From contig CAVXJC010000007.1 of the NCBI GenBank assembly GCA_963762075.1, positions 62,001 to 126,000 of the forward strand: DNA of 64,000 bases, read 5' to 3'. Source of the DNA: JAOUEA01 sp963762075 (GTDB taxonomy: Bacteria; Actinomycetota; UBA4738; HRBIN12). Made by a program: the position numbers and the translations under genes. The notes beneath the pieces are model-generated. The model saw only the letters and a list, made by a program, of their open reading frames with translations. It made no database searches and was not told the DNA's origin. Positions 40,196 through 49,025 of this stretch are shown here, piece by piece. Positions within the stretch are counted from its first letter, which is position 1. Every line of letters starts with the position of its first letter.

Positions 40196-40232
40196 CCCGC
40201 ATACCTAGTCTGGTCCGGACTAGGCATGCGGG
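40196..40232 (-). terminator. Strong hairpin after der
   Basis: A 15-bp stem (arms 40218-40232 and 40196-40210) with a 7-nt loop starts 5 nt after the der stop. The only irregularity is a G-U pair when read on the minus strand. No T-run. It separates the der operon from the tRNA gene. Confidence 0.7.
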
Positions 40233-40237
40233 AGTCG

Positions 40238-41575
40238 TCAGCGCGACCTCCTCGGGCGGTATCGAACGCGAACGGGCACCCCCTCGAGATGGAACTCGCG
40301 CCTGAGCCGACCCTCGATGTACCGGCGGTACGTGGCATCGGGCTCGTGGGCGCCGCCGAAGATCACGAACGTCGGAGGGCCGGTCGAGACCTGAGTGGCG
40401 TAATGCAGCGTGCCGGCCCGGCGAGGCGTGGGACGTTCACGCTGCGCTCGCTGGATCACGTCGTTGACCTTCGATGTCGGTACCCTCGAGCTCCACCTGC
40501 CGTGCAGGTCGATCAGGATCGCCGGAAGACGGTGCACCCCACGCCCGGTCGTCGCCGATGTGCGCATGACCGGCGCGCTCGCGAACTGCCTCATCGTGCG
40601 GGTGAGGTCGGCATAGGCGTCGTCCTTGTCCACCACGAGATCCCACTTGTTGGCGACCATCATCAGCGCCCGGCCGGAATCGATCACGACGTTGGCGATC
40701 TTCTTGTCCTCGACGGTGAAGCCCTGGTCGGCATCGATCAGGAGCAACGCCACCTGCGCCCGCTCGATGGCCTGGGTGGCTCTGACGACGCTGAAGTACT
40801 CGACCCCGTGCAGCCTGGTGCGCCGGCGCATGCCGGCGGTGTCGACGAATCGGACCAGCCCGCCGGGCCATCGCACGATCGCGTCGACCGCGTCGCGGGT
40901 GGTACCGGCTTCCTCGTAGACGACCGATCGCTGCTGACCCACGATGCGGTTGAACAGGCTCGACTTGCCGACGTTCGGCCTGCCGACGAGCGCGAAGCGC
41001 GGCGCGGCGGCGTCCGAGGGTCCGTCGCCGCGAGGCGCATCGGGCAGGAGTTGCACGATGCGGTCGAGCAGGTCCCCGGCGGCGCGACCGTGCATGCCCG
41101 ACACGGGGAACGGATCACCGAGGCCGAGCGAGTGGAAGGCGGCGGCGTCGGATTCTTCCCGCTCGGTGTCGACCTTGTTGGCGATCACGAGCACGGGCAC
41201 CGTGGCCCGTCGCAGACGCCGGGCGAGCGCGCCGTCCTCCTCGGTGATCGGGGCCTGGGCATCGACGACGAGCATGATCAGGTCGGCCTGGTCGATCGCA
41301 CGGTCGGCCTGCTCGCGCGCGAGCGCCTCGATGCCTCGAGCTTCGTGCAGGTAGCCCGCGGTGTCGACGAGGGAGAAGCGCCTGCCGCGCCAGGTCGCTT
41401 CGAGCTCGACACGATCTCGCGTGACGCCCGGCAGGTCGTGGGCGATCGCCTCGCGCCCGCCGAAGAGCCGATTCACGAGCGTCGACTTCCCGACGTTCTG
41501 CCTCCCGATCACGGCCACCCGGGGCACGCGGGCGCCGGCGTCCTCGCCCGGACCCCGTCGATCGGGCCCGGTCAC
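40238..41575 (-). CDS. der: Ribosome-biogenesis GTPase Der (EngA)
   Basis: Tandem GTPase needed for 50S subunit assembly. It has 445 residues. The first G domain has GRQNVGKS (about 25-32), DTAGY and NKVD; the second has GRPNVGKS (about 198-205), DTAGMRRR and NKWD; a KH-like C-terminal domain follows (about 355-445) and ends with a basic tail RVRYRPRRSR. The start overlaps the cmk stop by 4 nt. Last gene of the trpS-scpAB-rluB-aroH-tyrA-aroA-cmk-der run. Confidence 0.96.
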   Translation of the reverse strand: MTGPDRRGPGEDAGARVPRVAVIGRQNVGKSTLVNRLFGGREAIAHDLPGVTRDRVELEATWRGRRFSLVDTAGYLHEARGIEALAREQADRAIDQADLIMLVVDAQAPITEEDGALARRLRRATVPVLVIANKVDTEREESDAAAFHSLGLGDPFPVSGMHGRAAGDLLDRIVQLLPDAPRGDGPSDAAAPRFALVGRPNVGKSSLFNRIVGQQRSVVYEEAGTTRDAVDAIVRWPGGLVRFVDTAGMRRRTRLHGVEYFSVVRATQAIERAQVALLLIDADQGFTVEDKKIANVVIDSGRALMMVANKWDLVVDKDDAYADLTRTMRQFASAPVMRTSATTGRGVHRLPAILIDLHGRWSSRVPTSKVNDVIQRAQRERPTPRRAGTLHYATQVSTGPPTFVIFGGAHEPDATYRRYIEGRLRREFHLEGVPVRVRYRPRRSR

Positions 41576-42234
41576 GGCACGAGCTCCGGCGCCCGCTCCC
41601 GCACGACCGCGAGGGCGGCCTCGAGGGTCTGAGCGGGATCGAGGTCGCTCGTGTCGAGCACGATCGCGCCCCGGGCGGGTTCGTGGGGGTTCGTCCGGGC
41701 ATCGCGGGCGTCACGTGCCGCGAGCGCATTCGCGACCTCGCCGACGCTCCTCGTCTCACGCTCCTCGGCACGTCGCTCGGCCCGCAGACGCGAGGGAGCT
41801 CGCAGGTAGAGCTTCACGGGCGCGTCGGCGAAGACTACCGACGCGATGTCTCGACCTTCCATCACCGCACCGTGCGTTTCACCGAGACGTCGTTGTTGGC
41901 GGCGCATGTGGGCCCGGACGGAGGCATGGCCCGCCACCGCCGAAACCGTCGACTCGACCTCGACGCTCATCAGCTCGTCGAGACCGTAGCCCTCGACCTC
42001 GAGCTCGTCCGGCGACCCTGCCACCAGGTTGAACCTCAATCTCCTCATCGGGCCGAGCACGTTCGGCTCATCACCCGGTTGCACTCCATGGCGCAGGGCC
42101 GCTGCGGCGAGCGCTCGATACATCAGGCCGGTGTTCACGTACGGGAGCCCCAATGCGCGCGCAAGGCTCCTCGCGAGCGTGCTCTTGCCGCTGCCGGCCG
42201 CCCCGTCGATCGCGACGACGCGTGGAGCGTTCAC
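41572..42234 (-). CDS. cmk: Cytidylate kinase
   Basis: Phosphorylates CMP/dCMP to the diphosphates. It has 220 residues. Walker A DGAAGSGKST is at about 10-19, the CMP-binding region GLMYRALAAAALRHGV at about 37-52 and GRDIASVVFADAPVKLYLRA at about 127-146. The start overlaps the aroA stop by 4 nt. The cmk-der pair follows the order of mycobacterial Rv1712-Rv1713. Confidence 0.95.
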   Translation of the reverse strand: MNAPRVVAIDGAAGSGKSTLARSLARALGLPYVNTGLMYRALAAAALRHGVQPGDEPNVLGPMRRLRFNLVAGSPDELEVEGYGLDELMSVEVESTVSAVAGHASVRAHMRRQQRRLGETHGAVMEGRDIASVVFADAPVKLYLRAPSRLRAERRAEERETRSVGEVANALAARDARDARTNPHEPARGAIVLDTSDLDPAQTLEAALAVVRERAPELVP

Positions 42235-43631
42235 GGGCCCCCCAAGGGCTCGACCGATGCCCCGAGCGCGGCAAGCGTCGCGACGAACCCCGGGAAGGAC
42301 ACCGCCGCGCTCTCGATCCCTTCCAGCTCAACCGGGCCCCGCGCCGCGAGAGCTGCCACCGCGAACGCCATCGCCATCCGATGGTCGTCGTGCGCATCGA
42401 CGCGACCCCCCACCAGCCCGCCCCCGGCCACCACCAGATCCTCGCCCTCTGCCGCCGCATGGCCGCCGAGGCCCCGGATCCCCCCAGCGAGACCCTCCAG
42501 TCTGTCTGCCTCCTTCACCCTGAGCTCCCCGGCCTCCAAGAACCACGAATCCGACGCCGCGAACGCTGCGAGCACCGCGAGCACCGGCACCTCGTCGATC
42601 ACCAGCGGCAGTTCCCCCGGCTCGACACGTACCGAATGGATGCCGTCGGTGGGCAACACGTGGATGTCACCCACCGGCTCGCCGAGCTCTTCCCGGCGAA
42701 CGCTCTGCTCGGTGCGCACGCCCATGCGGGCCATGACATCGAGGAAGCGGGTTCTCGAGGGATTGAGCCCTACGTCGCTGATCGTGATCTCCGACGCGGT
42801 CAGGGCCGCCGCCCCGATGAGGAACGCCGCAGACGACGGATCGCCGGGCACCGACGCCGAGAAGCCCTCATGCTGGAAGCGGTGCACCGCGACGCGCCCT
42901 GGGGTGATCTCGATGGGCGCTCCCAGCGATCGAAGGGCTCGCTCCGTATGGTCGCGCGTCGCGGCCGATTCGTGGAACTCCGTCGTGCCGTCTGCATCGA
43001 CGCCCGCCAGGAGCACGGCGCTCTTGACCTGCGCGCTCGTCACGTCCGGCGCACACCGCACCCCTCGCAGCCCCTTGCCGTCGACGGTGACCGGAGGATG
43101 GCCGTCGAGCGTGCCGATGGAGGCACCCATCGCTCGAAGCGGTGAGGCGACGCGCTCCATCGGGCGGCTCCGCAGGCTTGCGTCGCCCGTCAGCACCGAT
43201 CGGAACGTCGTCGTCGACACGATGCCCATGAGCAGACGCATCGCCGTTCCCGAGTTGCCGCAGTCGAGCTCGGCATCGGGCTGCACGAGCCCCTGACGCC
43301 CCTCACCCTCGACCTCAAGGACCCTCGAGGCGCCCGTTCTGGACGCACTCTCAACCATCGGGTTCCACGTGGAACGATGAACCTCGGCGGTGACACGATC
43401 GTTCGCTGCCCATGCGTTGAGTGCAGGTCGACCCTTGATCGTCAGAGAAGCGAGGCAGGCAGCCGTCGAGCGAACATCGAGAGAGGCCGGAACCTCGAGG
43501 AGACTGCTACGCCCCTGCGCGGTGGCGGCCAGCATCAGCCATCGGTGCGCGATCGATTTGTCGCCCGGCACGCGAGTCGTTCCGTGCAACCTTCCACCGG
43601 GAGTGATCAGAGCCCGCATCGCCGTGCTCAA
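42231..43631 (-). CDS. aroA: 3-phosphoshikimate 1-carboxyvinyltransferase (EPSP synthase)
   Basis: Sixth step of the shikimate pathway. It has 466 residues, longer than the usual 420-440. VPGDKSIAHRW (about 21-31) binds shikimate-3-phosphate, DCGNSGTAMRLL (about 122-133) binds PEP, and VKEADRLEGL is near the end. The extra length is an insertion of about 30-35 residues at about 64-100 (AWAANDRVTAEVHRSTWN), between the first inner strands. The TTG start overlaps the tyrA stop; ATG at 43619 is a possible shorter start. Confidence 0.93.
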   Translation of the reverse strand: MSTAMRALITPGGRLHGTTRVPGDKSIAHRWLMLAATAQGRSSLLEVPASLDVRSTAACLASLTIKGRPALNAWAANDRVTAEVHRSTWNPMVESASRTGASRVLEVEGEGRQGLVQPDAELDCGNSGTAMRLLMGIVSTTTFRSVLTGDASLRSRPMERVASPLRAMGASIGTLDGHPPVTVDGKGLRGVRCAPDVTSAQVKSAVLLAGVDADGTTEFHESAATRDHTERALRSLGAPIEITPGRVAVHRFQHEGFSASVPGDPSSAAFLIGAAALTASEITISDVGLNPSRTRFLDVMARMGVRTEQSVRREELGEPVGDIHVLPTDGIHSVRVEPGELPLVIDEVPVLAVLAAFAASDSWFLEAGELRVKEADRLEGLAGGIRGLGGHAAAEGEDLVVAGGGLVGGRVDAHDDHRMAMAFAVAALAARGPVELEGIESAAVSFPGFVATLAALGASVEPLGGP

Positions 43632-44722
43632 GCGAGCCTGATCGGGTCGAGACCGACGGCGCCGAGCACGGAGCTCGCTCGTTCAGCGGAGTCGACCGCT
43701 ACGGTGAGATGCACCGTGCCGCGCCCTCCCTCGGGCGAGTGCACGATCTGGAGGTCCTCGATGTTCACCTCGCCCGTGCCGAGCACGGCGGTGAGATGAG
43801 CGAGCGCTCCGGGCCGGTCGGGAACCTCGATCTGCAGCACGGCCACTCCCGCTCGCACTGTCGGCTTGGCGGCGAGCCGTAGACGCGCCTGTTTCGCGCT
43901 GGCGAACGTCGCTTCGACGTCGTCAGCCTGCTCCCCGACGATCTCGTCGCGCAGTCGGGTCAAGCGCTCTGTGTATAGGTCGATGGCCTCCGCGATCGCC
44001 GCCCTGTTCGCCAGCAAGATGTTGCTCCAGAGCTCAGGGTTCGACGCCGCGAGGCGGGTAAGGTCGCGGAACCCGCCCGCAGCCAACAGCAGGATCTCAG
44101 GCTCGTCGGCTTCCTCGGTGGCGGCCAGGCTCATCAGGGCGGTCGACGCGACCTGCGGAAGGTGACTCACGAACGCCACGAGCCGATCGTGACGCATCGG
44201 GTCGAGCCGCACCGGTCGGGCCCCTAAGGAAGCGACCCATGCCTCGAGGGTGTCGACCGCCGCCGGGTCGCTCGCATCGTGCGGGGTGATCGCCCACACG
44301 ATGCCGTCGACCACCGAGGGCGACGCGTGCTCGGGGCCCGATCGCTCGCTTCCCCCCATAGGGTGGCCGGGCACGAAACGCGCGACATCGCTCGTCGGCG
44401 TCATCTCGATCGCCTCACGCACGAGGGCAGTCTTCACGCTGCCGACATCGGTCACCACCGCCCCCGGTGACGACGCGAGGCACGCGGCGACGAGGCTCGC
44501 GATGATGGGGATCGGGGTCGCGACCACCACGATGTCGGCATCCTCGACCGCTTCGCCGAGCGAGGCTGCGGGCCGGGACGCTGCGATCTCCGCTGCACGC
44601 CTGCCGACGGCTTCATCGGCGTCCCATGACGAGACCATCGAGCCGGTTCGAGCGGCAGCGAGCGCGATCGACGTGCCGATGAGGCCGGTGCCGACGACGG
44701 CAACGTGCTCTGTGGTGGTCAT
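43628..44722 (-). CDS. tyrA: Prephenate dehydrogenase with ACT domain
   Basis: NAD(P)-dependent enzyme of tyrosine synthesis. It has 364 residues. The Rossmann motif GTGLIGTSIALA is at about 11-22, the prephenate-binding part GHPMGGSERSGPEHA at about 118-132, and a C-terminal ACT domain (about 292-364; LQIEVPDRPGALAHLTAVL) is a likely site of feedback control by tyrosine. The start overlaps the aroH stop by 4 nt. With aroA and aroH it forms an aromatic amino-acid block inside the operon. Confidence 0.94.
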   Translation of the reverse strand: MTTTEHVAVVGTGLIGTSIALAAARTGSMVSSWDADEAVGRRAAEIAASRPAASLGEAVEDADIVVVATPIPIIASLVAACLASSPGAVVTDVGSVKTALVREAIEMTPTSDVARFVPGHPMGGSERSGPEHASPSVVDGIVWAITPHDASDPAAVDTLEAWVASLGARPVRLDPMRHDRLVAFVSHLPQVASTALMSLAATEEADEPEILLLAAGGFRDLTRLAASNPELWSNILLANRAAIAEAIDLYTERLTRLRDEIVGEQADDVEATFASAKQARLRLAAKPTVRAGVAVLQIEVPDRPGALAHLTAVLGTGEVNIEDLQIVHSPEGGRGTVHLTVAVDSAERASSVLGAVGLDPIRLA

Positions 44723-45090
44723 GTCAGGTCATCACGCAGCGACTCGGCACCGTCGAGGTACACGGCTTCCATCTCGTTCTGTGATCGATCCGTGTGCAGG
44801 TGCATGAGCACGCGAACCACGAGCGGCATCGAACCTGCCACGGGGATCTCTCGCGCACACATCAGGGGCACGAGGCCGAGACCCATGCGCCGCGCCGCTT
44901 CGGCGGGGAAGACCGAGGAGATGTCGTCGGTGACGGTGAACAGCATGCTGATCAGATCGTCGCCGGTCGCTTCGTTGCGCTCGAGCATCGCGTCGACCAA
45001 GCGCTCGGTGGCGGCGAGCACGCAGGGGGACGTGTCCTCGGCCACCTTGATGGCCCCTCGAGCCGCGCGAACCGTCATGTCAGTCTCCAT
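44719..45090 (-). CDS. aroH: Chorismate mutase, AroH type
   Basis: Converts chorismate to prephenate, the substrate of the TyrA encoded next to it. It has 123 residues with the AroH trimeric fold: VRAARGAIKVAED (about 7-19), LISMLFTVTDDISSVFPAEAA (about 46-66, here cited in parts LISMLFTVTDD and SSVFPAEAA), and LVVRVLMHLHT near 88. The conserved Arg, Glu and Arg of the active site are present. ATG at 45078 (Met5) is an equally good start. Confidence 0.93.
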   Translation of the reverse strand: METDMTVRAARGAIKVAEDTSPCVLAATERLVDAMLERNEATGDDLISMLFTVTDDISSVFPAEAARRMGLGLVPLMCAREIPVAGSMPLVVRVLMHLHTDRSQNEMEAVYLDGAESLRDDLT

Positions 45091-45124
45091 CGAGATCCCG
45101 CCGGTCGGCGGGCCGGACCACAGG

Positions 45125-45853
45125 CTACCGTTCGGCTGCGGCCGCGGCGGCGAGCGCTTGGATCTCGTCGCGCGGGAGGGGACGCCATTCGCCCGGCGCG
45201 AGGCCGCCGAGCACGATCGGCCCGACCCGAAGTCTGACGAGCCGCGTGACCGGGAGCCCGACCTCGGCCAGCAACCGGCGCACCTCGCGCTTGCGCCCCT
45301 CGGTCATGACCAGTCGCACCGCTCCCCGTCCTTGCGAGGACGCCACGATGCGGGCGCGCACGGCCCGGGCAGGACCGTCATCGAGCTCGACTCCGGTTCG
45401 GATGCGGGCGAGCTGCTTGGCCGTCGGGGGATGACCGACTTCCGCGAGATACTCCTTCTCCACCCCATGTCTCGGGTGCATCAGCCGGTTGGCGAGCTCA
45501 CCGTCGTTCGTGAGCAGCAGCAGACCTTCGGAATCGCGATCGAGGCGACCAACGGGGAACACACGGGGCCCCTCGGGTGGCAGATAGCGCGTGATGTCGG
45601 GCCGTCCCTGCGGGTCACGCATCGTGGTGATGACCCCGGCAGGCTTGTGCAGCGCGAAGTAGCGCACGCTCGGGTCGAGGTTGACCTCGAGACCGTCGAC
45701 CTGCACCCTCGACACGCCAGGCTCCGCCTTGTCGCCGAGCGTGGCCACCGCGCCATCGAGGGTCACTCTTCCGTCGACGATGAGCTCCTCGCATGATCGC
45801 CGCGAGCCGAACCCCGCCCGCGCGAGCGCTTTCTGCAAGCGCTCCTCGACCAC
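45125..45853 (-). CDS. rluB: 23S rRNA pseudouridine synthase RluB-type
   Basis: RsuA/RluB-family enzyme that isomerises uridine in 23S rRNA. It has 242 residues: an N-terminal S4 domain (about 1-60; ERLQKALARAGFGSRR) then the catalytic domain with GRLDRDSEGLLLLTNDG (about 103-119; catalytic Asp). GTG at 45853 is taken as the start since the long upstream frame runs antisense-free through scpB and is not conserved. It begins 8 nt after the scpB stop, as in mycobacterial Rv1710-Rv1711. Confidence 0.94.
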   Translation of the reverse strand: MVEERLQKALARAGFGSRRSCEELIVDGRVTLDGAVATLGDKAEPGVSRVQVDGLEVNLDPSVRYFALHKPAGVITTMRDPQGRPDITRYLPPEGPRVFPVGRLDRDSEGLLLLTNDGELANRLMHPRHGVEKEYLAEVGHPPTAKQLARIRTGVELDDGPARAVRARIVASSQGRGAVRLVMTEGRKREVRRLLAEVGLPVTRLVRLRVGPIVLGGLAPGEWRPLPRDEIQALAAAAAAER

Positions 45854-45861
45854 GGGGGGCC

Positions 45862-46503
45862 TCAATCCTCCGGGGACGGCTCGCCGGGGTCGTCGTCGGC
45901 CACTGCCCCCGCCAGGGCGTCGTCGGGTGCGGGATCGAGCAGCGGTGCGAGCGACGGCAGGGAGGCCAGGGACGCCAAGCCAAGCCGTTCGAGGAATCCT
46001 GGAGTGGTGGCATAGAGCACCGGACGCCCCGGCGCCTCGTCGCGTCCGGCTTCCTCGATCAAGCCGCGATCGGTGAGGGCTCGAAGCACGCCGTCGGAGT
46101 TCACACCTCGGATGCCGCTGACCTGATGCCTCGTGACCGGCTGCTTGTACGCCACGATCGAGAGCGTCTCGAGCGATGCCTTGGTGAGCCGAGCCTGGCG
46201 CGACGAAAGCACGAACTGCTCGACGAGCGGGGCCGTCTCGGGATGGGTGTACACCCGCCATCCGCCAGCCACGTTGCGAAGGACGAGCCCCGAGCCGCGA
46301 TCTTCCATCTCCGCCTGTAGCCGGTCGCAGAGCGCCTCGATGCCTCGACGGTCCATATCGAGGGCCTGGGCGAGCACCGACGCGGTCAACGGCTCGTCGG
46401 AGACGAAGAACAGCGCCTCGAGTACGCGAGCGGCGTGGGCATCGGCCTCACTCGTGCCCGTGTCTGCTGCGCCGAGCTCCGGGGTCCCCTCTCGATCGCT
46501 CAT
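45862..46503 (-). CDS. scpB: Segregation and condensation protein B
   Basis: Winged-helix kleisin partner of the SMC complex in chromosome condensation. It has 213 residues. After a disordered acidic N-terminus (about 1-22) come two winged helices (about 25-180): AARVLEALFFVSDEPLTASV, then SLETLSIVAYKQPVTRHQVS and IRGVNSDGVLRALTDRGLIE (each shorter than 21 residues). An acidic tail ends EPSPED. ATG at 46503, with AGGAG upstream, 7 nt after scpA. Confidence 0.93.
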   Translation of the reverse strand: MSDREGTPELGAADTGTSEADAHAARVLEALFFVSDEPLTASVLAQALDMDRRGIEALCDRLQAEMEDRGSGLVLRNVAGGWRVYTHPETAPLVEQFVLSSRQARLTKASLETLSIVAYKQPVTRHQVSGIRGVNSDGVLRALTDRGLIEEAGRDEAPGRPVLYATTPGFLERLGLASLASLPSLAPLLDPAPDDALAGAVADDDPGEPSPED

Positions 46504-46510
46504 CGTCTCC

Positions 46511-47251
46511 TCAGCCTGTCCACTCGACCTCGATGTCCCCGAACGTCTTCGCTTGAGCAAGCTCGACCTTTCCTTCACGGTACAGCTCGAGGATCGCCAG
46601 GAACCGTACGACGACGTGTATCCGCTCGTCGCAGTCGGCCACGAGGTCGCGGAAGGTCGCGCCGTGACCGAAGCTCGAGATCCGCTCCTCCAGAGTCGTC
46701 ATGGCTTCGACGACCGTGTAGCGAACGGGGGTCACATGTGACAGATCGAGGGTCGGTGGGAGTCGCAGCAGGGTCGCGGCCAACGTCGCGAGCTGTTCGG
46801 GTCGCAGGCTCGCCATGGGATCGGGGTAGAGGTGGGCCAGTTCGGGACCGGGACCGACGTCTCGCGAGAAGTACCCCGCCTCGTCCTCGAGCCTGCGAGC
46901 GATCTCGACCGCCACCTTGCGGAACGCCGCGAGCTCGATCGAGCGGGCGTACGCGAGGTCGGGAGACCCTCCCAGCAGGTCGTCGTCGTCGAGCTCCGTG
47001 TGCTTCGGGGTCAGGCGCGAGACCTTGAGCTCGAGCAGCACGGAGCAGATCGCCAGGAACCACGTGGCTTCCTCGAGGCTCCATGCGTCGGCATGTTTGC
47101 TGTGCTCGAGGTAGCGATCGGTCACCGACGCCACCGCGATGTCGCAGACATCGACCTTCTGCTCCAGGATCAGCTCTGCGAGCAGACGGAACGGCCCGGC
47201 GAACACCGGTAGCTCGACCGCGAACTCGCGTGTCGGGGGTTGTGCGCTCAC
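46511..47251 (-). CDS. scpA: Segregation and condensation protein A
   Basis: Kleisin that bridges the SMC heads. It has 246 residues. FAVELPVFAGPFRLLAELI (about 9-27) is the N-terminal SMC-neck-binding helix region, with FLAICSVLLELKVSRLTP at about 62-79 and a C-terminal winged helix (about 165-246; VVRFLAILELYREGKVEL). The usual DGPLDLLL reads AGPFRLLA here. The GTG start overlaps the trpS stop by 4 nt. Confidence 0.92.
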   Translation of the reverse strand: MSAQPPTREFAVELPVFAGPFRLLAELILEQKVDVCDIAVASVTDRYLEHSKHADAWSLEEATWFLAICSVLLELKVSRLTPKHTELDDDDLLGGSPDLAYARSIELAAFRKVAVEIARRLEDEAGYFSRDVGPGPELAHLYPDPMASLRPEQLATLAATLLRLPPTLDLSHVTPVRYTVVEAMTTLEERISSFGHGATFRDLVADCDERIHVVVRFLAILELYREGKVELAQAKTFGDIEVEWTG

Positions 47252-48222
47252 GACAGATGCATCGCCTCTCGAACCGCATCGAGGGTGGCCCGCGCAACTG
47301 GCCTCGCCTTCTCGGCGCCCTCGGCGAGCACCTTCTCGACGAGCCCGTGCTCTTCGGCGAGCTGGGCCCGGCGTTCCCGATAGGGGCGGAACCGCTCGAT
47401 GAGATGGTCGGCCAAGATCGTCTTGCAGTCGACGCACCCCAGCTCGCCCGAGCGGCAGCCCTGCTCGATCTCATCGAGCCGATCAGGGGAGAACTTGCGA
47501 TGCAAGGCGAAGATCGGGCAGATCTCCGGGCGGCCCGGATCGCCCCGGCGCACCTTCTGCGGGTCGGTCACGAACGAGCGCACGCTCGCCCGGATCGCGT
47601 CGTCGTCGTCGCGCACCCAGATCGCGTTGTCGAGCGACTTCGACATCTTCCTGCCGTCGGATCCGGGGATCAGCGGCGTCTCGGACAACAACGGCTGCGG
47701 CTCGACGAGCACCTCACCGTAGAGCCGGTTGAAGCGGCGCACGATCTCGCGACTGATCTCGAGGTGCGCGACCTGATCCTCCCCCACCGGCACGAGCTCG
47801 CCTCCCATGATCGCGATGTCGACCGTCTGCAGCACCGGGTAGCCGAGCAGTCCGAAGTTTGCGATGTCGCGCTCTGCGTGATCTCGGAGCCGCTCCTTGA
47901 ACGACGGCACCCGCTCGAGCCAGCCGAGCGGCGTGATCATGCCGAGCAACAGGGTCATCTCGGCCACCTCGGCGATGTCGGATTGGCGGTAGACCGTGGC
48001 TCGGTCGGGATCGATCCCCGCGGCGAGCCAATCGAGCGTCAGCTCTCGCGTGAACCCGGGAAGCTCGTCGGTGCGGTCGTAATGCGTCGTCAGCATGTGC
48101 CAATCGGCGATGAAGAAGAAGCAGTCACGTGTGCGGTCGGCCTGCAGGGCGAGCATGTTCTCGATGTTGCCGGCCCAGTGTCCGACGTGGAGCGGCCCTG
48201 TCGGGCGATAGCCGGTGAGCAC
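47248..48222 (-). CDS. trpS: Tryptophan-tRNA ligase
   Basis: Class I synthetase. From the GTG at 48222 it has 324 residues: LTGYRPTGPLHVGHWAGN carries the HIGH-type motif HVGH (about 12-15), and SDGRKMSKSLDNA carries KMSKS (about 193). The C-terminal part ends AREAMHLS in form EAMHLS. The frame stays open to a TTG at 48327, but those 35 residues are not typical of TrpS, and a TATCAT box at 48277-48282 on the minus strand suggests transcription starts inside them. First gene of the scp-rluB-aro-cmk-der run. Confidence 0.9.
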   Translation of the reverse strand: MLTGYRPTGPLHVGHWAGNIENMLALQADRTRDCFFFIADWHMLTTHYDRTDELPGFTRELTLDWLAAGIDPDRATVYRQSDIAEVAEMTLLLGMITPLGWLERVPSFKERLRDHAERDIANFGLLGYPVLQTVDIAIMGGELVPVGEDQVAHLEISREIVRRFNRLYGEVLVEPQPLLSETPLIPGSDGRKMSKSLDNAIWVRDDDDAIRASVRSFVTDPQKVRRGDPGRPEICPIFALHRKFSPDRLDEIEQGCRSGELGCVDCKTILADHLIERFRPYRERRAQLAEEHGLVEKVLAEGAEKARPVARATLDAVREAMHLS

Positions 48223-48335
48223 GCGTGAAAGCGTGACAGGAAGCGTCGAGGAGGCCGCGGACTGGTCGATGCCGCGATGATAACGCGGGCCGGTGAACCA
48301 CCCCGGGAGATCGGGTGCCGAACCCAACCAGACAC

Positions 48336-49013
48336 TCAGACGCCGGGGAACTGCATCGCCCCCTGGCAGTCCAGATCGGTCGCCGCATCACAGATGGCGC
48401 CGGCCAGGGTCGTCAGGAACCCGAGGATGAGCGTCGAGAAGACGAAGAGCGCCACCAGCACGAACAAGGGCAGGTACTTGTCGGCGTTGCGATACACCTC
48501 GCGAGGGTGTGGGGGCAACAGCAGCCCGACGATCCGCGCCCCGTCGAGCCCGGGGATCGGCAGCAGATGGAAGACGACCAGGGCCGCATTCGTGAACGCG
48601 AACACGACGGCCGCCCGGTACACCTCGAGGGGAAGCCCCCCGATCCGCACCACCAGGCCCCCGAGGAAGGCGAACACGAGGTTCGTGATCGGACCGGCGA
48701 CGGAGACCAGCACGAGGTCGCGGGTTCGCCGCAGGTAGCTCGGGTCGACCGGCGCAGGCTTCGCGTACGCGGCCGGGATCACGAGCACCTGCACGGACCA
48801 CAGGATCGCGATCAGCGCCGGCACGAGACCGCTGCCGAACGACTCGAACCACGCCTTCGGGTTGAGGGTCAGGCGGCCCCACAGCCGCGGGGTCGGATCG
48901 TGTAGCTTCGCCGCGGTCCATGCCCGGGCGAACTCCCGCGCCGCCAGCCCGATCGCGAGCGAGACGAGCATGAACAGCGCGAGGCGGAACCCGAGCCAGG
49001 TGAAGTTGCCCAT
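48336..49013 (-). CDS. Site-2-protease-like membrane protein lacking the zinc motif
   Basis: A 225-residue protein with about five hydrophobic segments and the layout of small M50 (site-2) proteases. PTPRLWGRLTLNPKAW (about 41-56) and LLPIPGLDGARIV (about 170-182) match the family. The zinc-binding HExxH, expected in the first helix, reads REFAR (26-30): both histidines are arginine, while the glutamate and the later LDG aspartate are kept. It is therefore probably not a zinc protease and may be a scaffold or pseudo-enzyme. ATG start; it lies between deoA and trpS. Confidence 0.85.
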   Translation of the reverse strand: MGNFTWLGFRLALFMLVSLAIGLAAREFARAWTAAKLHDPTPRLWGRLTLNPKAWFESFGSGLVPALIAILWSVQVLVIPAAYAKPAPVDPSYLRRTRDLVLVSVAGPITNLVFAFLGGLVVRIGGLPLEVYRAAVVFAFTNAALVVFHLLPIPGLDGARIVGLLLPPHPREVYRNADKYLPLFVLVALFVFSTLILGFLTTLAGAICDAATDLDCQGAMQFPGV

Positions 49014-49025
49014 GCAGTCGTCTCC

